Below are positions 8,317 to 17,093 of a stretch of 64,000 nucleotides of DNA, in pieces. The notes beneath the pieces were generated by a model. It worked only from the letters and a program-made list of their open reading frames with translations. It ran no database searches and was not told where the DNA came from. The DNA lies in contig NZ_NKFL01000007.1 in assembly GCF_002223055.1 (NCBI RefSeq), positions 248,001-312,000 on the forward strand, read 5' to 3'. Both the position numbers and the translations under genes were made by a program. The stretch is from Burkholderia sp. HI2500. Its GTDB lineage: Bacteria; Pseudomonadota; Gammaproteobacteria; Burkholderiales; Burkholderiaceae. The stretch's first letter is position 1. The number at the start of each line of letters is the position of its first letter.

Positions 8317-9000
8317 TCAGTGTGCGGCGGGGGCGTCGAGCAGCGCGACGACGGTGACGCCGTCGACCTGCGCGAGCTGGATGCTGGATTGCCGGGTCGA
8401 GCCGGGCTTGCCGTTCAGGTAGACCTGGCTTTTCAGCGTGTACGTGCCTTGCGGCGCACCCGACGGCAGTTTCAGCGTGAAGCTGTTGTCGAATTCGCCG
8501 CTGCCCGGCGTCGCGTTGACGATCTTCTCGCCGCGCTTGAACTGCTCGCCCGACGGCGCGTAGACGGTCACGACTTCCTTGACTTCCTGGACAGGCTCGT
8601 TCGTGCCGGATACCGCGCGAATCTGCGAGGCCAGCTTGATCGGCTCGCCGGTCTTGACCGCGGAGCGCGGCGTGACAACCGTGGTGTAGGCGTCGATCTT
8701 CGCGTACGGCGGCAGGTTGTTGCGGTTGTTCGCGCGGTAATCGCGATCGACTTCGGCCGCCGTCTTCGTCTGCCGCGTCGCCACTTCGATCACGGCGCAC
8801 GCGGCAAGCCCGGCCACCGCGCCGCCGATCGCGCCCTTGGTGCCGCCGATCAGCGCACCGACCAGCGCGCCGCCGGCGCCGAGCGCGGTGCAGCGCAGCA
8901 CCGATTCGGACGAGATCCCGCCGGTGCCGTTCTGGGTGGCGCAGCCGCTGGCGAGCAAGGTGACCGCGCAGGCCGCGGCGAGGGTTTTCTGGATTGTCAT
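8317..9000 (-). CDS. Lipoprotein with glycine-zipper segment, unknown function
   Basis: A 227-residue protein. The start at 9000 is preceded by GGAGAA and gives a lipoprotein signal peptide with lipobox LLASGC (Cys20). Residues about 45-70 form a Gly/Ala-rich hairpin (GGALVGALIGGTKGAIGGAV), a glycine-zipper type membrane segment. The rest is predicted soluble and rich in beta-strand, with phrases such as VSGTNEPVQEVKEVVTVYAP. It lies 29 bases upstream of the zinc-ribbon membrane protein and 19 bases downstream of the double zinc-ribbon protein. Likely anchored in the outer membrane or inner leaflet; role unknown. Confidence 0.75.
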   Translation of the reverse strand: MTIQKTLAAACAVTLLASGCATQNGTGGISSESVLRCTALGAGGALVGALIGGTKGAIGGAVAGLAACAVIEVATRQTKTAAEVDRDYRANNRNNLPPYAKIDAYTTVVTPRSAVKTGEPIKLASQIRAVSGTNEPVQEVKEVVTVYAPSGEQFKRGEKIVNATPGSGEFDNSFTLKLPSGAPQGTYTLKSQVYLNGKPGSTRQSSIQLAQVDGVTVVALLDAPAAH

Positions 9001-9019
9001 GTCGGTTTTCTCCGGCGCT

Positions 9020-10426
9020 TCATTCAAGTGTGCTGTTGTTGCGCAGTGCATCCATCTGCCGCGCCTTCGCCTTGGCGATCAACGTCTTCGCCGGACGGTT
9101 GCCCGGCTCGATCGCCAGGACGCTTTCCGCTGTCGCGATCGCCTTGTCGTACTGGCCGCGCGACAGGTCGCCCTGCGCGCGTTTCAGCAGGCCGTCGACG
9201 GCGGGCGCGGCAGGGTTGGCCGCCGTGGACGGGCGGGCCGGCGGTGTCGGGTGCGGCTTGTTGCGCGGTGCCTCTGCAACGGTGGCGGGGGCGGTTGGGG
9301 TGGGCGTGTCGTCCTGCAGTTTCGCGAAGGGCGACGGCGGCTGCGCGTTCGCGGCTGCGGGCGGCGCGTTCGACGCCGGCGGCGTCGCGGGCACCGGAGC
9401 CGTCGTGACATTCGTGACGACGGCCGGGCCCGACGCGGGCGCGGTCATGGCTGCGGCGGCCGTATCGGTCGGCGCGGACGCCGGTGCGTCGGGCGGTGTC
9501 GTCACAACAGCCGCGCCGGTGGTGGCGGAACCGGGTCCCGCGATGTCCGATGCGGCGTTGGTCGTGAACGCAGGAACCGTGGATGCGGCGACCGGTTCGG
9601 GCGTTGCAGGTGCGCTCGCCTGGCGGCCGTGCCACCAGAACGCGCCACCCGCGCAGGCGATGGCGACCGCGACGCCGGCTGCGACGATCTTGAGTCTTGC
9701 CGACGTAGCGTCGTTCGTCGTCGGGGGCTGCGGTATCGGCGGGGGCACCACACCGGAATGCGGACGCATGGGTTCGGCCGACGCCGACGTTACATCGGCA
9801 TCCGGTACGTCGTGAGGCTTGGCCGCCGCATCGACCCCGTCTGTTTCGCCGTCGGCGAGTGCCGCCGCGGTATGCGCCGATACGCCCGCAGGCGCGGATT
9901 GCGCATCCGTGACGACAGGCGAGGCTTGCGACGAAGCGACCGTATCGCCCCGCTGGTCTGCCGCTGCGATGGGCGTGGCAGTGGTCGCGGCGTCGTGCGA
10001 TGGCAGCGGTGCGTTCGCACGACCCGATACCGGATCGGCGGTATTCGCGACGCGCGAGAGGTCGTTCCCTGCAGTGTTCGCCGCCATCGATTCGCCGCTG
10101 ATGTCCGCTTGCGTATCTTGCGCGTCGACGGTGCCGGATGCAGATTCGCGAGCGGATTCCACGGCCACGTGTGCGGATTGCAGTGCGGGCTCGGCCGGCG
10201 GCGCGGGCACCTCCACCTCCATCTCGATCGCACCGGCGTCATTGACCGATGCGACGGGTGTCCCGCACTTGTTGCAGAAACGCTGGTTCGGCATCAGCGC
10301 GGCGTGGCAGTTCCGGCACGGTGCGCTGGCCGCTTCGGTCCGGATGGCCGCAACCGGGGTTCCGCATTGCTTGCAGAACTTGAGACCGCCGGGCAGATCG
10401 GTTGCGCAGTGGGTACACGCAGTCAT
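9020..10426 (-). CDS. Double zinc-ribbon, single-pass membrane protein with TPR-like tail
   Basis: A 468-residue protein. Two N-terminal zinc ribbons (Cys4/7/18/21 and Cys37/40/51/54) are followed by a long low-complexity Ala/Thr/Asp-rich linker to about residue 240, one membrane segment (about 245-265, IVAAGVAVAIACAGGAFWW), a Pro/Ala-rich periplasmic linker, and a C-terminal TPR-like helical pair (LLKRAQGDLSRGQYDKAIATAESVLAIEPGN). The architecture resembles bacterial zinc-ribbon proteins that organise envelope complexes, but no specific family is recognised. First gene of the operon 10426 to 7088; its promoter must lie in the AT-richer stretch at 10690-10800. Confidence 0.75.
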   Translation of the reverse strand: MTACTHCATDLPGGLKFCKQCGTPVAAIRTEAASAPCRNCHAALMPNQRFCNKCGTPVASVNDAGAIEMEVEVPAPPAEPALQSAHVAVESARESASGTVDAQDTQADISGESMAANTAGNDLSRVANTADPVSGRANAPLPSHDAATTATPIAAADQRGDTVASSQASPVVTDAQSAPAGVSAHTAAALADGETDGVDAAAKPHDVPDADVTSASAEPMRPHSGVVPPPIPQPPTTNDATSARLKIVAAGVAVAIACAGGAFWWHGRQASAPATPEPVAASTVPAFTTNAASDIAGPGSATTGAAVVTTPPDAPASAPTDTAAAAMTAPASGPAVVTNVTTAPVPATPPASNAPPAAANAQPPSPFAKLQDDTPTPTAPATVAEAPRNKPHPTPPARPSTAANPAAPAVDGLLKRAQGDLSRGQYDKAIATAESVLAIEPGNRPAKTLIAKAKARQMDALRNNSTLE

Positions 10427-11281
10427 AATTCAGTAATCCTCTTCTTTTGATCGATCGACGTGACGACGCCGTGCGGGCATGCGCACGTTTGTCCGAATCG
10501 CGGGATGGCGGCGTACCGGCCGCGTGCTACGAAGGCGAGCGACGCGGAACGGGCCGTTCAGCGCGGGATATCAGTCGGAATGGGGTCGGCCGCGCGGGAA
10601 GTGCCGGCGTAGAGAAGAAGAGATCCGGCCGACGTGAACTGGCACGGACGGCCCAACGGATCCGGATGCCCCGGTATTGAATGGCGAGTTCAAGCTTTCC
10701 CCGTATCAGTCGCCGGATCGAATCCGGCTGACTGTTTTCATTATTTCGATTGATAATACAAATGGTCTTCTGCAGCGGATATTACACTGAAATTACGAGG
10801 TTTTGCCATCCGGAAGGCGCGTGACGGAGCGCGTTTTCACGTGCGAACCTGAGCGGACGCACCGTGCGCGCCATCACCGGCACTGTGTGTATTTATCACC
10901 GTGCCGCTGCTTGCCTTGGCACACATCGGTCTCACCAGCCCACCCTGTCACCCGATCGCGGCAGACGCCATGCCACACGCCGCCATTTCTTGAACCATCG
11001 TTTCGGCGCTTGTACGGCAACTGCGGCGTTCCCTTCCATGAACTGACTCAGTGGTCCGTCGAACTGCTGCCCGGGCCGGATAAATGTCCGCCTGCCTTTC
11101 AACTTTCATAGCAGGCGGCATCGCCTTCGCGCGGAACGTCGCCGAGCGCATCCGCCGGGTTCGCCTCGGCGCCACAGGTCCCGGGCGATCCGCTTGTCCG
11201 GCTGTCACAACCTTGCGCGGCAGTCTTCCGACGAGCCGCCGACAGCCCGTGGAACTACTGAGTTGCCGCCGAAAATGCTTT
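10427..11281. other. Intergenic region between divergent units
   Basis: About 855 bases between the zinc-ribbon operon (minus) and the first catabolic operon (plus). The stretch 10725-10800 is clearly AT-richer than the surroundings and is the likely promoter region for the minus-strand operon. Small ORFs such as 10803-11111 have no ribosome binding site and no recognisable product. No repeat or RNA gene was seen. Confidence 0.4.
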
Positions 11282-11308
11282 ATGGTCAAATGACCATGTC
11301 AATTGATC
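11261..11308 (+). promoter_or_regulatory. Operator of the shared regulon, first catabolic operon
   Basis: A perfect palindrome ATGGTCAAATGACCAT (11282-11297, 7-base arms, AA centre) is followed directly by a second half-perfect copy GTCAATTGATC (11298-11308). The block, including AGTTGCCGC 21 bases upstream, is reproduced at the same spacing before the acyl-CoA ligase gene (55771-55819). It lies about 240 bases before the aldehyde dehydrogenase start, implying a long 5' leader. Confidence 0.75.
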
Positions 11309-11543
11309 TACATGCCTGTTTCATCCCCAATTGGAAGTCACCGCTCGATCGTGGACTTCCTCGGCGTGGGCAACGTTTTGCGAAGACTTCCGTGTGGCGG
11401 AGCCATCGGCCCCCCCCAATACCGGACGTCAGGCGAAATCCCGGGTGATGGAGCAGGCGTTCGCGCAGGGATGCCTGAGCGTTTTTGCGTGTCGGCGCGA
11501 AAGCGCCCGGATGGAAAAACAAGAATTTCTGGAGACGGTGCTA

Positions 11544-13046
11544 GTGAACGAAATGCACAGCAGGACGAACCAAGCGATTGACCCTTCGGCGCTACGCGCC
11601 CAACTGCGAGATGGCGCGCTGCTGGAGACGCGAGCGTGGCTTGCGTCGGGATGGGCGGAGGGCACGGACGGCCGCTCGTTTCCCGTCACGAATCCGGCCA
11701 CGGGTGACATCCTGGCCCGCGTGGCCAGCCTCGGCGCCGCGGAGGTCGAGCAAGCCATTGCCGCGTCGGCGCTTGCCCAACAAGCCTGGCAGAAGCGGAC
11801 CAGCCACGAGCGCGCGAAGCTCCTGCGCGCCTGGTACGACCTGATCGTGGCGAATGCCGACGATCTCGCACTGATCATGACGTCGGAGCAGGGCAAGCCG
11901 CTGGCGGAAGCCCGCGGCGAAATCATGTATGCGGCTTCTTTCGTGGAGTGGTTCGCCGAAGAAGCGAAGCGAGTCTACGGCGACGTCATTCCGCACCCGC
12001 AAGGCGACAAGCGCATCGTCGTCATTCGTCAGCCGATCGGCGTGTGTGCCGCGATCACGCCGTGGAATTTTCCTGCCGCGATGATCACGCGCAAGGTCGC
12101 GCCGGCACTGGCCGCAGGCTGCTCCATCATCGTGCGCCCCGCGGACCTGACGCCGCTCACGGCGCTTGCGCTTGCCGTCCTGGCTGAGCGCGCGGGCATT
12201 CCGGCCGGTGTCCTTCAAGTGGTGTGCGGCCCGTCGCGCGAGATCGGCGCGGTGCTCACGGCCAGCCCGGTCGTGCGCAAGCTTTCGTTCACCGGCTCGA
12301 CCGAAGTCGGCCGCGTGCTCATGAGCCAGTCGTCCGCGACGATCAAGCGACTCTCTCTCGAACTCGGCGGCAACGCACCTTTCATCGTGTTCGACGACGC
12401 GGATCTCGACGCCGCGGTTGAAGGTGCGATGGCGTCGAAGTACCGGAATAGCGGCCAGACCTGTGTATGCGCCAATCGCTTTCTCGTCCAGGCCGGCATT
12501 CATGACCGCTTCGTCGACGCACTCACCCGGCGAGTCCAGGCGCTCAAGGTAGGAAACGGCGTCGAACCGGGGGTGCAGCAGGGGCCGCTGATCCAGCAGT
12601 CCGCCTGCGACCACCTGAATCAGCTGATCGACGATGCCGTGAGCAAGGGCGCACGAATCGTCACGGGCGGGAAAGGCCATCCGCTTGGGGGCACGTTTTT
12701 CGAGCCGACCGTCATTGCCGGTTCGACGCCGGCCATGCGCGTCGCGCGCGAGGAGCTCTTCGGGCCCGTTGGCCCGGTGTTCCGCTTCGAGGATGAAGCG
12801 GAAGCGATCGCGATGGCCAACGACACCGAGTACGGGCTCGCCGCCTATCTCTATACACGCGACCACGGCCGCATCTGGCGTGTGGGCGAGGCACTCGAGT
12901 ACGGCATGGTCGGCCTGAATACCGGCGTGATTTCCAACGAGGTCGCGCCGTTCGGCGGGGTCAAGCAGTCGGGCCTGGGCCGCGAGGGTTCCCGTTACGG
13001 CATCGAGGAATACCTGGAAATCAAGTACCTGTGCACCCAGGTCTAA
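11544..13046 (+). CDS. NAD(P)-dependent aldehyde dehydrogenase (succinate-semialdehyde dehydrogenase-like)
   Basis: A 500-residue ALDH. GTG at 11544 is chosen because GGAG lies 9 bases upstream; the in-frame ATG at 11553 is the alternative. Motifs in order are ITPWNFP (cofactor site), FTGSTEVGR, LELGGNAP (general-base Glu), NSGQTCVCANR (catalytic Cys) and EELFGPVGPVF. The sequence is nearest the GabD group, which oxidises semialdehydes to dicarboxylates. First gene of the operon ALDH, Fe-ADH, BVMO, esterase; it would oxidise an aldehyde released after ester cleavage and alcohol oxidation. Controlled by the operator at 11282. Confidence 0.85.
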   Translation: MNEMHSRTNQAIDPSALRAQLRDGALLETRAWLASGWAEGTDGRSFPVTNPATGDILARVASLGAAEVEQAIAASALAQQAWQKRTSHERAKLLRAWYDLIVANADDLALIMTSEQGKPLAEARGEIMYAASFVEWFAEEAKRVYGDVIPHPQGDKRIVVIRQPIGVCAAITPWNFPAAMITRKVAPALAAGCSIIVRPADLTPLTALALAVLAERAGIPAGVLQVVCGPSREIGAVLTASPVVRKLSFTGSTEVGRVLMSQSSATIKRLSLELGGNAPFIVFDDADLDAAVEGAMASKYRNSGQTCVCANRFLVQAGIHDRFVDALTRRVQALKVGNGVEPGVQQGPLIQQSACDHLNQLIDDAVSKGARIVTGGKGHPLGGTFFEPTVIAGSTPAMRVAREELFGPVGPVFRFEDEAEAIAMANDTEYGLAAYLYTRDHGRIWRVGEALEYGMVGLNTGVISNEVAPFGGVKQSGLGREGSRYGIEEYLEIKYLCTQV

Positions 13047-13075
13047 CGGCCAACGTCCGCATCAAGGAAACGTCA

Positions 13076-14242
13076 ATGGAAATGCTCCCGCAGTCGATGC
13101 TCTTCGAAACTGTTCCGTCCATTCTCCAGGAATGGGGTTGTGCGCGCCGCCTGGGTCAGGTGATGGCGGCATGGACGGAGCGTCGCCATGTCCTGATCGT
13201 GACCGATGCAGGGCTGCACAAGGCCGGTGTGCTGGAACCGGCGAAAGCGTCGCTGGCGGCCGAGGGATTCCGCGTGGCGGTGTTTGACGAGGTCGTGGCC
13301 GACCCGCCGGAGAACGTGGTGTTGCGCTGCGTCGAGTTTGCACGCAGTGCCGAGGCGGACGTCGTGATTGGCCTGGGCGGCGGCTCGTCGATGGACATCG
13401 CAAAACTGGCCGCCGTGCTCACCGTGTCGCGGCAATCCATCGCGGAAATGTACGGAATCGGCAACGTTCAGGGCGCGCGCCTGCCGTTGGTGCAGATCCC
13501 GACGACGGCGGGTACTGGGTCGGAAGTCACCAACATTTCCATCGTTTCGGTTAACGAAACAACCAAGATGGGCATCGTTGCACGCCAGCTGTATGCCGAC
13601 AAGGTGATCCTGGACGCCGAGCTGACGGTCGGTCTGCCACGCAGCCATACCGCAGCGACGGGCATCGACGCGATGGTTCACGCCATCGAGGCCTACACCA
13701 GCAAGCACAAGAAGAATGCCCTCTCCGACGCGCTCGCGCGTGAGGCGCTGCGATTGCTGGTGAGCAACCTGATCCCGGCTTGCGAAAACGGCGCGGACCG
13801 GCGCGCCCGCGAGGCCATGCTGCTGGGCGCCACGCTGGCGGGGCAAGCCTTCGCCAATGCCCCGGTGGCCGCGGTCCATGCACTGGCGTATCCGCTGGGG
13901 GGCCATTTCCATATCCCGCATGGCTTGTCCAACGCGTTGATGCTGGCGCCCGTGCTGCGTTTCAACGCCGAAGCGGCCGCTTCGCACTATTCGGAACTCG
14001 GAGACGTGGTAGGCGCGGGTGGAACGGGCGACGCCACGGCGCGCACGGCGGCGTTCATCGCGTTCCTGGAAGACCTGATGGACCGCTCCGGCGCGCCGCG
14101 ACGACTGCGCGACGTGGGGGTCACGCAAGCGAGCCTGCCGACCCTCGCGGCCGATGCGATGAAGCAGCAGCGCTTGCTGTTGAACAATCCGGTCGTCGTC
14201 ACGGAGTCGGACGCATTGCGTCTGTACGAACAGGCCTACTGA
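13076..14242 (+). CDS. Iron-containing alcohol dehydrogenase
   Basis: A 388-residue group III alcohol dehydrogenase. The start at 13076 has AAGGAAA upstream. Family motifs are GGGSSMDIAK (NAD-binding), PTTAGTGSE, GIDAMVHAIEAYTS and HALAYPLGGHFHIPHG, which supply the Asp/His metal ligands. It probably interconverts an alcohol and an aldehyde or ketone made in this pathway. It lies 29 bases after the aldehyde dehydrogenase, so the two are translated from one message. Confidence 0.88.
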   Translation: MEMLPQSMLFETVPSILQEWGCARRLGQVMAAWTERRHVLIVTDAGLHKAGVLEPAKASLAAEGFRVAVFDEVVADPPENVVLRCVEFARSAEADVVIGLGGGSSMDIAKLAAVLTVSRQSIAEMYGIGNVQGARLPLVQIPTTAGTGSEVTNISIVSVNETTKMGIVARQLYADKVILDAELTVGLPRSHTAATGIDAMVHAIEAYTSKHKKNALSDALAREALRLLVSNLIPACENGADRRAREAMLLGATLAGQAFANAPVAAVHALAYPLGGHFHIPHGLSNALMLAPVLRFNAEAAASHYSELGDVVGAGGTGDATARTAAFIAFLEDLMDRSGAPRRLRDVGVTQASLPTLAADAMKQQRLLLNNPVVVTESDALRLYEQAY

Positions 14243-14294
14243 ACCGACGCCGGCCAATCCGCAGTCGCCGTAACGTAAATAGAGAGAATGCACC

Positions 14295-15758
14295 GTGAAC
14301 AATGTAGAAAGGATTGAGCACCACGAGATCGTTATCCTGGGTGCAGGCTTCGGAGGCCTCGGCATGGCCGCCCGCATGAAAATCGCAGGCATCGACGACT
14401 TCGTCGTGCTGGAGAAGCGTCCCGACCTCGGTGGTGTGTGGCTGGACAATTCGTATCCCGGCGCGGCATGCGATACCGAATCGCACCTGTACTGCTACAG
14501 CTTCCATCCGCATTTGCGCGTGAGCGCGATGTATGCCGGCCGCAACGAGCTGCTGCACTATCTGAAATCGCTTGCCACGCGGTTCGACCTCGAGGAACAC
14601 CTGCGATTCAACCTCGAGATTCGCAGTGCAGAATGGGATGCAGAGGCAAGCCTCTGGCGGTTTGCACTGAGTGACGGCTCCCGGATGACCGCACGATTCT
14701 TCGTGCCGGCATGGGGGCAACTGAACCGGCCGATGATCCCCGCGGTTCGCGGCCTCGCGGATTTCAACGGCGAGTATTTCCACTCCGCCGAGTGGCGGCA
14801 CGACGTGGACCTGAGCGGCAAGCGGGTGGCAAGCATCGGCAACGCGGCCAGCGCCGTGCAGTATGTGCCGCTCATCGCGCCGAAGGTCGATCACCTGACG
14901 GTATTCCAGCGAAGCGCGAACTGGATCATGCCGCGCAACCAGATCGTCTTCTCGGCGGAGCAGCTCGATGCCTACGAGCGCGAGCCCCATCTGTTCGAAG
15001 AAAGCCGGAAATCGCTGCACGCTTTCCGCGAGTCCGGGTTCGAGCGGACCCGGATGGGGTCCAACGCGCAGCAGGAAGGCAAGAGTCTCGCGTTGGCGCA
15101 CCTTCATCGCCAGGTGCCCGACCCGGTACTGCGCGAGAAGCTGACGCCGGACTATGAATACGCGTGCAAACGGATTCTGCGATCGGACGACTACTACCCG
15201 GCGCTCATGCGCGACAACGTCGCGCTGGAGACGGCGGGGGTGGAATCGTTCGTCGACGAGGGCATCGTGACCCGGGACGGCCGCCTGCTTCCGTTCGACG
15301 TGGTCGTGTTCGGAACCGGATTCGAGAGTCAGGCTTTCCAGGGCAGCCTGCAGGTGCGCGGCACGGACCGCACGTTGGCCCAGGCGTGGGAAGACGGCCC
15401 GGAAGCGTATCTGGGCATGACCGTGCCGGGCTTTCCGAACATGTTCATGTTGTATGGGCCGAATACGAACCTGAACCACAACTCCATCGTATCGATGCTC
15501 GAGATCCAGCAGAACTACATCATCGACGCGATCGGCGGCATGGCTTCGGCCGGCGTGAAGGCCGTCGACGTCGATCGGGCCGTGTTCGACGAATACAACG
15601 ACAAGCTGCAATCGGCGATGGCCGGCTCGGCGTTTTCGGCGGGCTGCTCGAGCTGGTACAAGAACGCGCAAGGCAAGGTGATCAACAACTGGCCGGGCAC
15701 GGTGGACGAATACCGCGCCGTGACGCAATGGGATCAAAGCGTGTTCGCTGCGATCTGA
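14295..15758 (+). CDS. Flavin-containing / Baeyer-Villiger-type monooxygenase 1
   Basis: A 487-residue class B flavoprotein monooxygenase with a GTG start. FAD motif GAGFGG is at 16-21. The Baeyer-Villiger fingerprint FxGxxxHxxxW is present at 157-167 (FNGEYFHSAEW), but the usual Pro/Asp after Trp is Arg168. The second (NADPH) Rossmann motif reads GNAASA (182-187) instead of GxGxxG/A. It is expected to insert oxygen next to a ketone carbonyl, giving an ester or lactone. It is followed after 12 bases by an esterase gene, the usual partner. The two motif deviations leave some doubt about BVMO versus N- or S-oxygenase activity. Confidence 0.85.
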   Translation: MNNVERIEHHEIVILGAGFGGLGMAARMKIAGIDDFVVLEKRPDLGGVWLDNSYPGAACDTESHLYCYSFHPHLRVSAMYAGRNELLHYLKSLATRFDLEEHLRFNLEIRSAEWDAEASLWRFALSDGSRMTARFFVPAWGQLNRPMIPAVRGLADFNGEYFHSAEWRHDVDLSGKRVASIGNAASAVQYVPLIAPKVDHLTVFQRSANWIMPRNQIVFSAEQLDAYEREPHLFEESRKSLHAFRESGFERTRMGSNAQQEGKSLALAHLHRQVPDPVLREKLTPDYEYACKRILRSDDYYPALMRDNVALETAGVESFVDEGIVTRDGRLLPFDVVVFGTGFESQAFQGSLQVRGTDRTLAQAWEDGPEAYLGMTVPGFPNMFMLYGPNTNLNHNSIVSMLEIQQNYIIDAIGGMASAGVKAVDVDRAVFDEYNDKLQSAMAGSAFSAGCSSWYKNAQGKVINNWPGTVDEYRAVTQWDQSVFAAI

Positions 15759-15770
15759 GCGGAGAGGCAC

Positions 15771-16754
15771 ATGACATCGGTGCACTGGTTGCCGCTGACC
15801 GAGGTGGCTGACGATGCGCGGGACGCCGTTCGGGCGTTCCGCGAACTGGGCGGGCGACACTACGGCAGCTTTTCCGTCGACCAGTCGCGCGTGAACTTCG
15901 TGCGGGCCTGCGAATTGAACGGCCTCGCCGCCGACGAAGCGGTTGCCCACGACGATATCGACGTTCCCGTCGCGGACGGCAGCATTCGGGTACGGCTCTA
16001 TCGTCCGCCCGGCGGCGAGCGCGTCGAGGACAAACCGCTGGTCGTCTTCATTCACGGCGGCGGGTGGGTGATCGGCAGCGTGGATACGCATGACGGCATC
16101 TGCCGTCATCTCGCGCGGCACGGCGGGTGTGCTGTCGCGTCGGTGGAGTACCGGCTGGCGCCGGAGCACCGATGGCCGGTTCCGCTCGACGATTGCGAGC
16201 GGGCATTGGACTACCTGGCGGCCAACGCTTCTGCGCTCGCCATCGATGCGTCCCGGGTGATCCTGGCGGGCGACAGCGCCGGCGGCAATATGGCGACCCT
16301 CATCGCCAATGCGGCATCGGCGGCGGGACCCGCGATCATCGGGCAGGTCCTGTTCTATCCCGTGACGGACCTGACGGCGTCACTTCCGTCCTACCAGCGC
16401 ATTCAAGGCGGATTTCCGCTGGTCGCCGAGTCGATGCGCTGGTTCCGGGAACACTATGTGCCGGCCGGCACGCCATTCGATCTTCCACGCCTGTCCCCGC
16501 TGCTGCATGCGGAGGGCCGGCGGCAGCCGCCGATGTTCATTGCCACGGTGGGGCTGGATCCGCTGTGTGACGAAGGCATTGCCTACGCGTCATGCGCGGC
16601 CCGCGCGGGGAGCACGGTCGAGCATCTCCATCTACCCGGGCATCATCACGGCATCATCACTGCGGCCCGCACGATCCCGGCAGCGAGATACCTGCTGGAT
16701 CGCGCTGCTTCCTTTGTCCGGCGGCTTGCCGAAACCGACGGCTTCGAGGTTTGA
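15771..16754 (+). CDS. Alpha/beta hydrolase, HSL-family esterase 1
   Basis: A 327-residue hydrolase of the hormone-sensitive-lipase (type IV) family: oxyanion motif HGGG (95-98) and nucleophile GDSAG (Ser169), with the acid in DPLCDEG and the His in the HLPGHHHG tail. GGAGAGGCAC precedes the ATG. Cytoplasmic, no signal peptide. Placed 12 bases after monooxygenase 1, it very likely hydrolyses the ester or lactone that enzyme makes. Confidence 0.88.
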   Translation: MTSVHWLPLTEVADDARDAVRAFRELGGRHYGSFSVDQSRVNFVRACELNGLAADEAVAHDDIDVPVADGSIRVRLYRPPGGERVEDKPLVVFIHGGGWVIGSVDTHDGICRHLARHGGCAVASVEYRLAPEHRWPVPLDDCERALDYLAANASALAIDASRVILAGDSAGGNMATLIANAASAAGPAIIGQVLFYPVTDLTASLPSYQRIQGGFPLVAESMRWFREHYVPAGTPFDLPRLSPLLHAEGRRQPPMFIATVGLDPLCDEGIAYASCAARAGSTVEHLHLPGHHHGIITAARTIPAARYLLDRAASFVRRLAETDGFEV

Positions 16755-16805
16755 CGCGTCGATCGCCGCGCGGGCCGGCGCATTCCACCGTCGCGACCGA
16801 TCGGG

Positions 16806-16818
16806 TAATGGAAACTCC
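16806..16818 (+). repeat. Conserved promoter-upstream element (TAATGGAAACTCC), copy 1
   Basis: TAATGGAAACTCC lies 60 bases before the operator at 16866. The same 13 bases, with a similar downstream stretch ending in AGACT, recur at 35128-35140, 62 bases before another copy of the operator. It may be an activator or extra repressor site. Confidence 0.5.
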
Positions 16819-16862
16819 TGATTCAAATTGTCCCTCGACTGCATAGACTGGGAACCGTGGAA

Positions 16863-16879
16863 CTTGGTCAATTGATCAT
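16863..16879 (+). promoter_or_regulatory. Operator of the shared regulon, upstream copy before monooxygenase 2
   Basis: CTTGGTCAATTGATCAT is a near-palindrome of the regulon operator (TGGTCA-AT-TGATCA). It lies about 150 bases upstream of the promoter-proximal copy at 17018, so this promoter has two sites. Confidence 0.7.
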
Positions 16880-17011
16880 GTTCGGGGTGACCGGTCAAAC
16901 CGGAAGGCACACCTCGATGACCCGCGTGCATGTCCGGCCGGGTGCAGGGCGGGTTGTCGCGTGCGGGTTTGAAGCGTTGTCGCCGGCATGCGCGTGCGAG
17001 CGTCTTTTTTC

Positions 17012-17040
17012 TTCGTAGTCACATGACCAAGTCTAATGAT
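17012..17040 (+). promoter_or_regulatory. Promoter with embedded operator, monooxygenase 2 unit
   Basis: AGTCACATGACCAAGTC (17017-17033) lies between a weak -35 (TTCGTA, 17012-17017) and a -10 (TAATGA, 17034-17039) with a 16-base spacer. The same geometry and the same TGACCAAGTCTAATGAT string occur before the imine-reductase-like gene (35349-35377). A repressor bound here would block polymerase directly. Confidence 0.65.
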
Positions 17041-17093
17041 CTAGTCGTGCGGCGTTACGGATATTTTCAATAACGGGTCATCGGAGGGATCTC

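Noticed and set aside
10803..11111. 102-codon plus-strand ORF upstream of the first catabolic operon
   Set aside because: No ribosome binding site, proline/arginine/histidine-rich shadow-like composition and no recognisable family.
16806..16880. Sigma-54 promoter before monooxygenase 2
   Set aside because: The conserved TAATGGAAACTCC stretch has no GG-N10-GC arrangement, and no sigma-54 activator gene is in the window.
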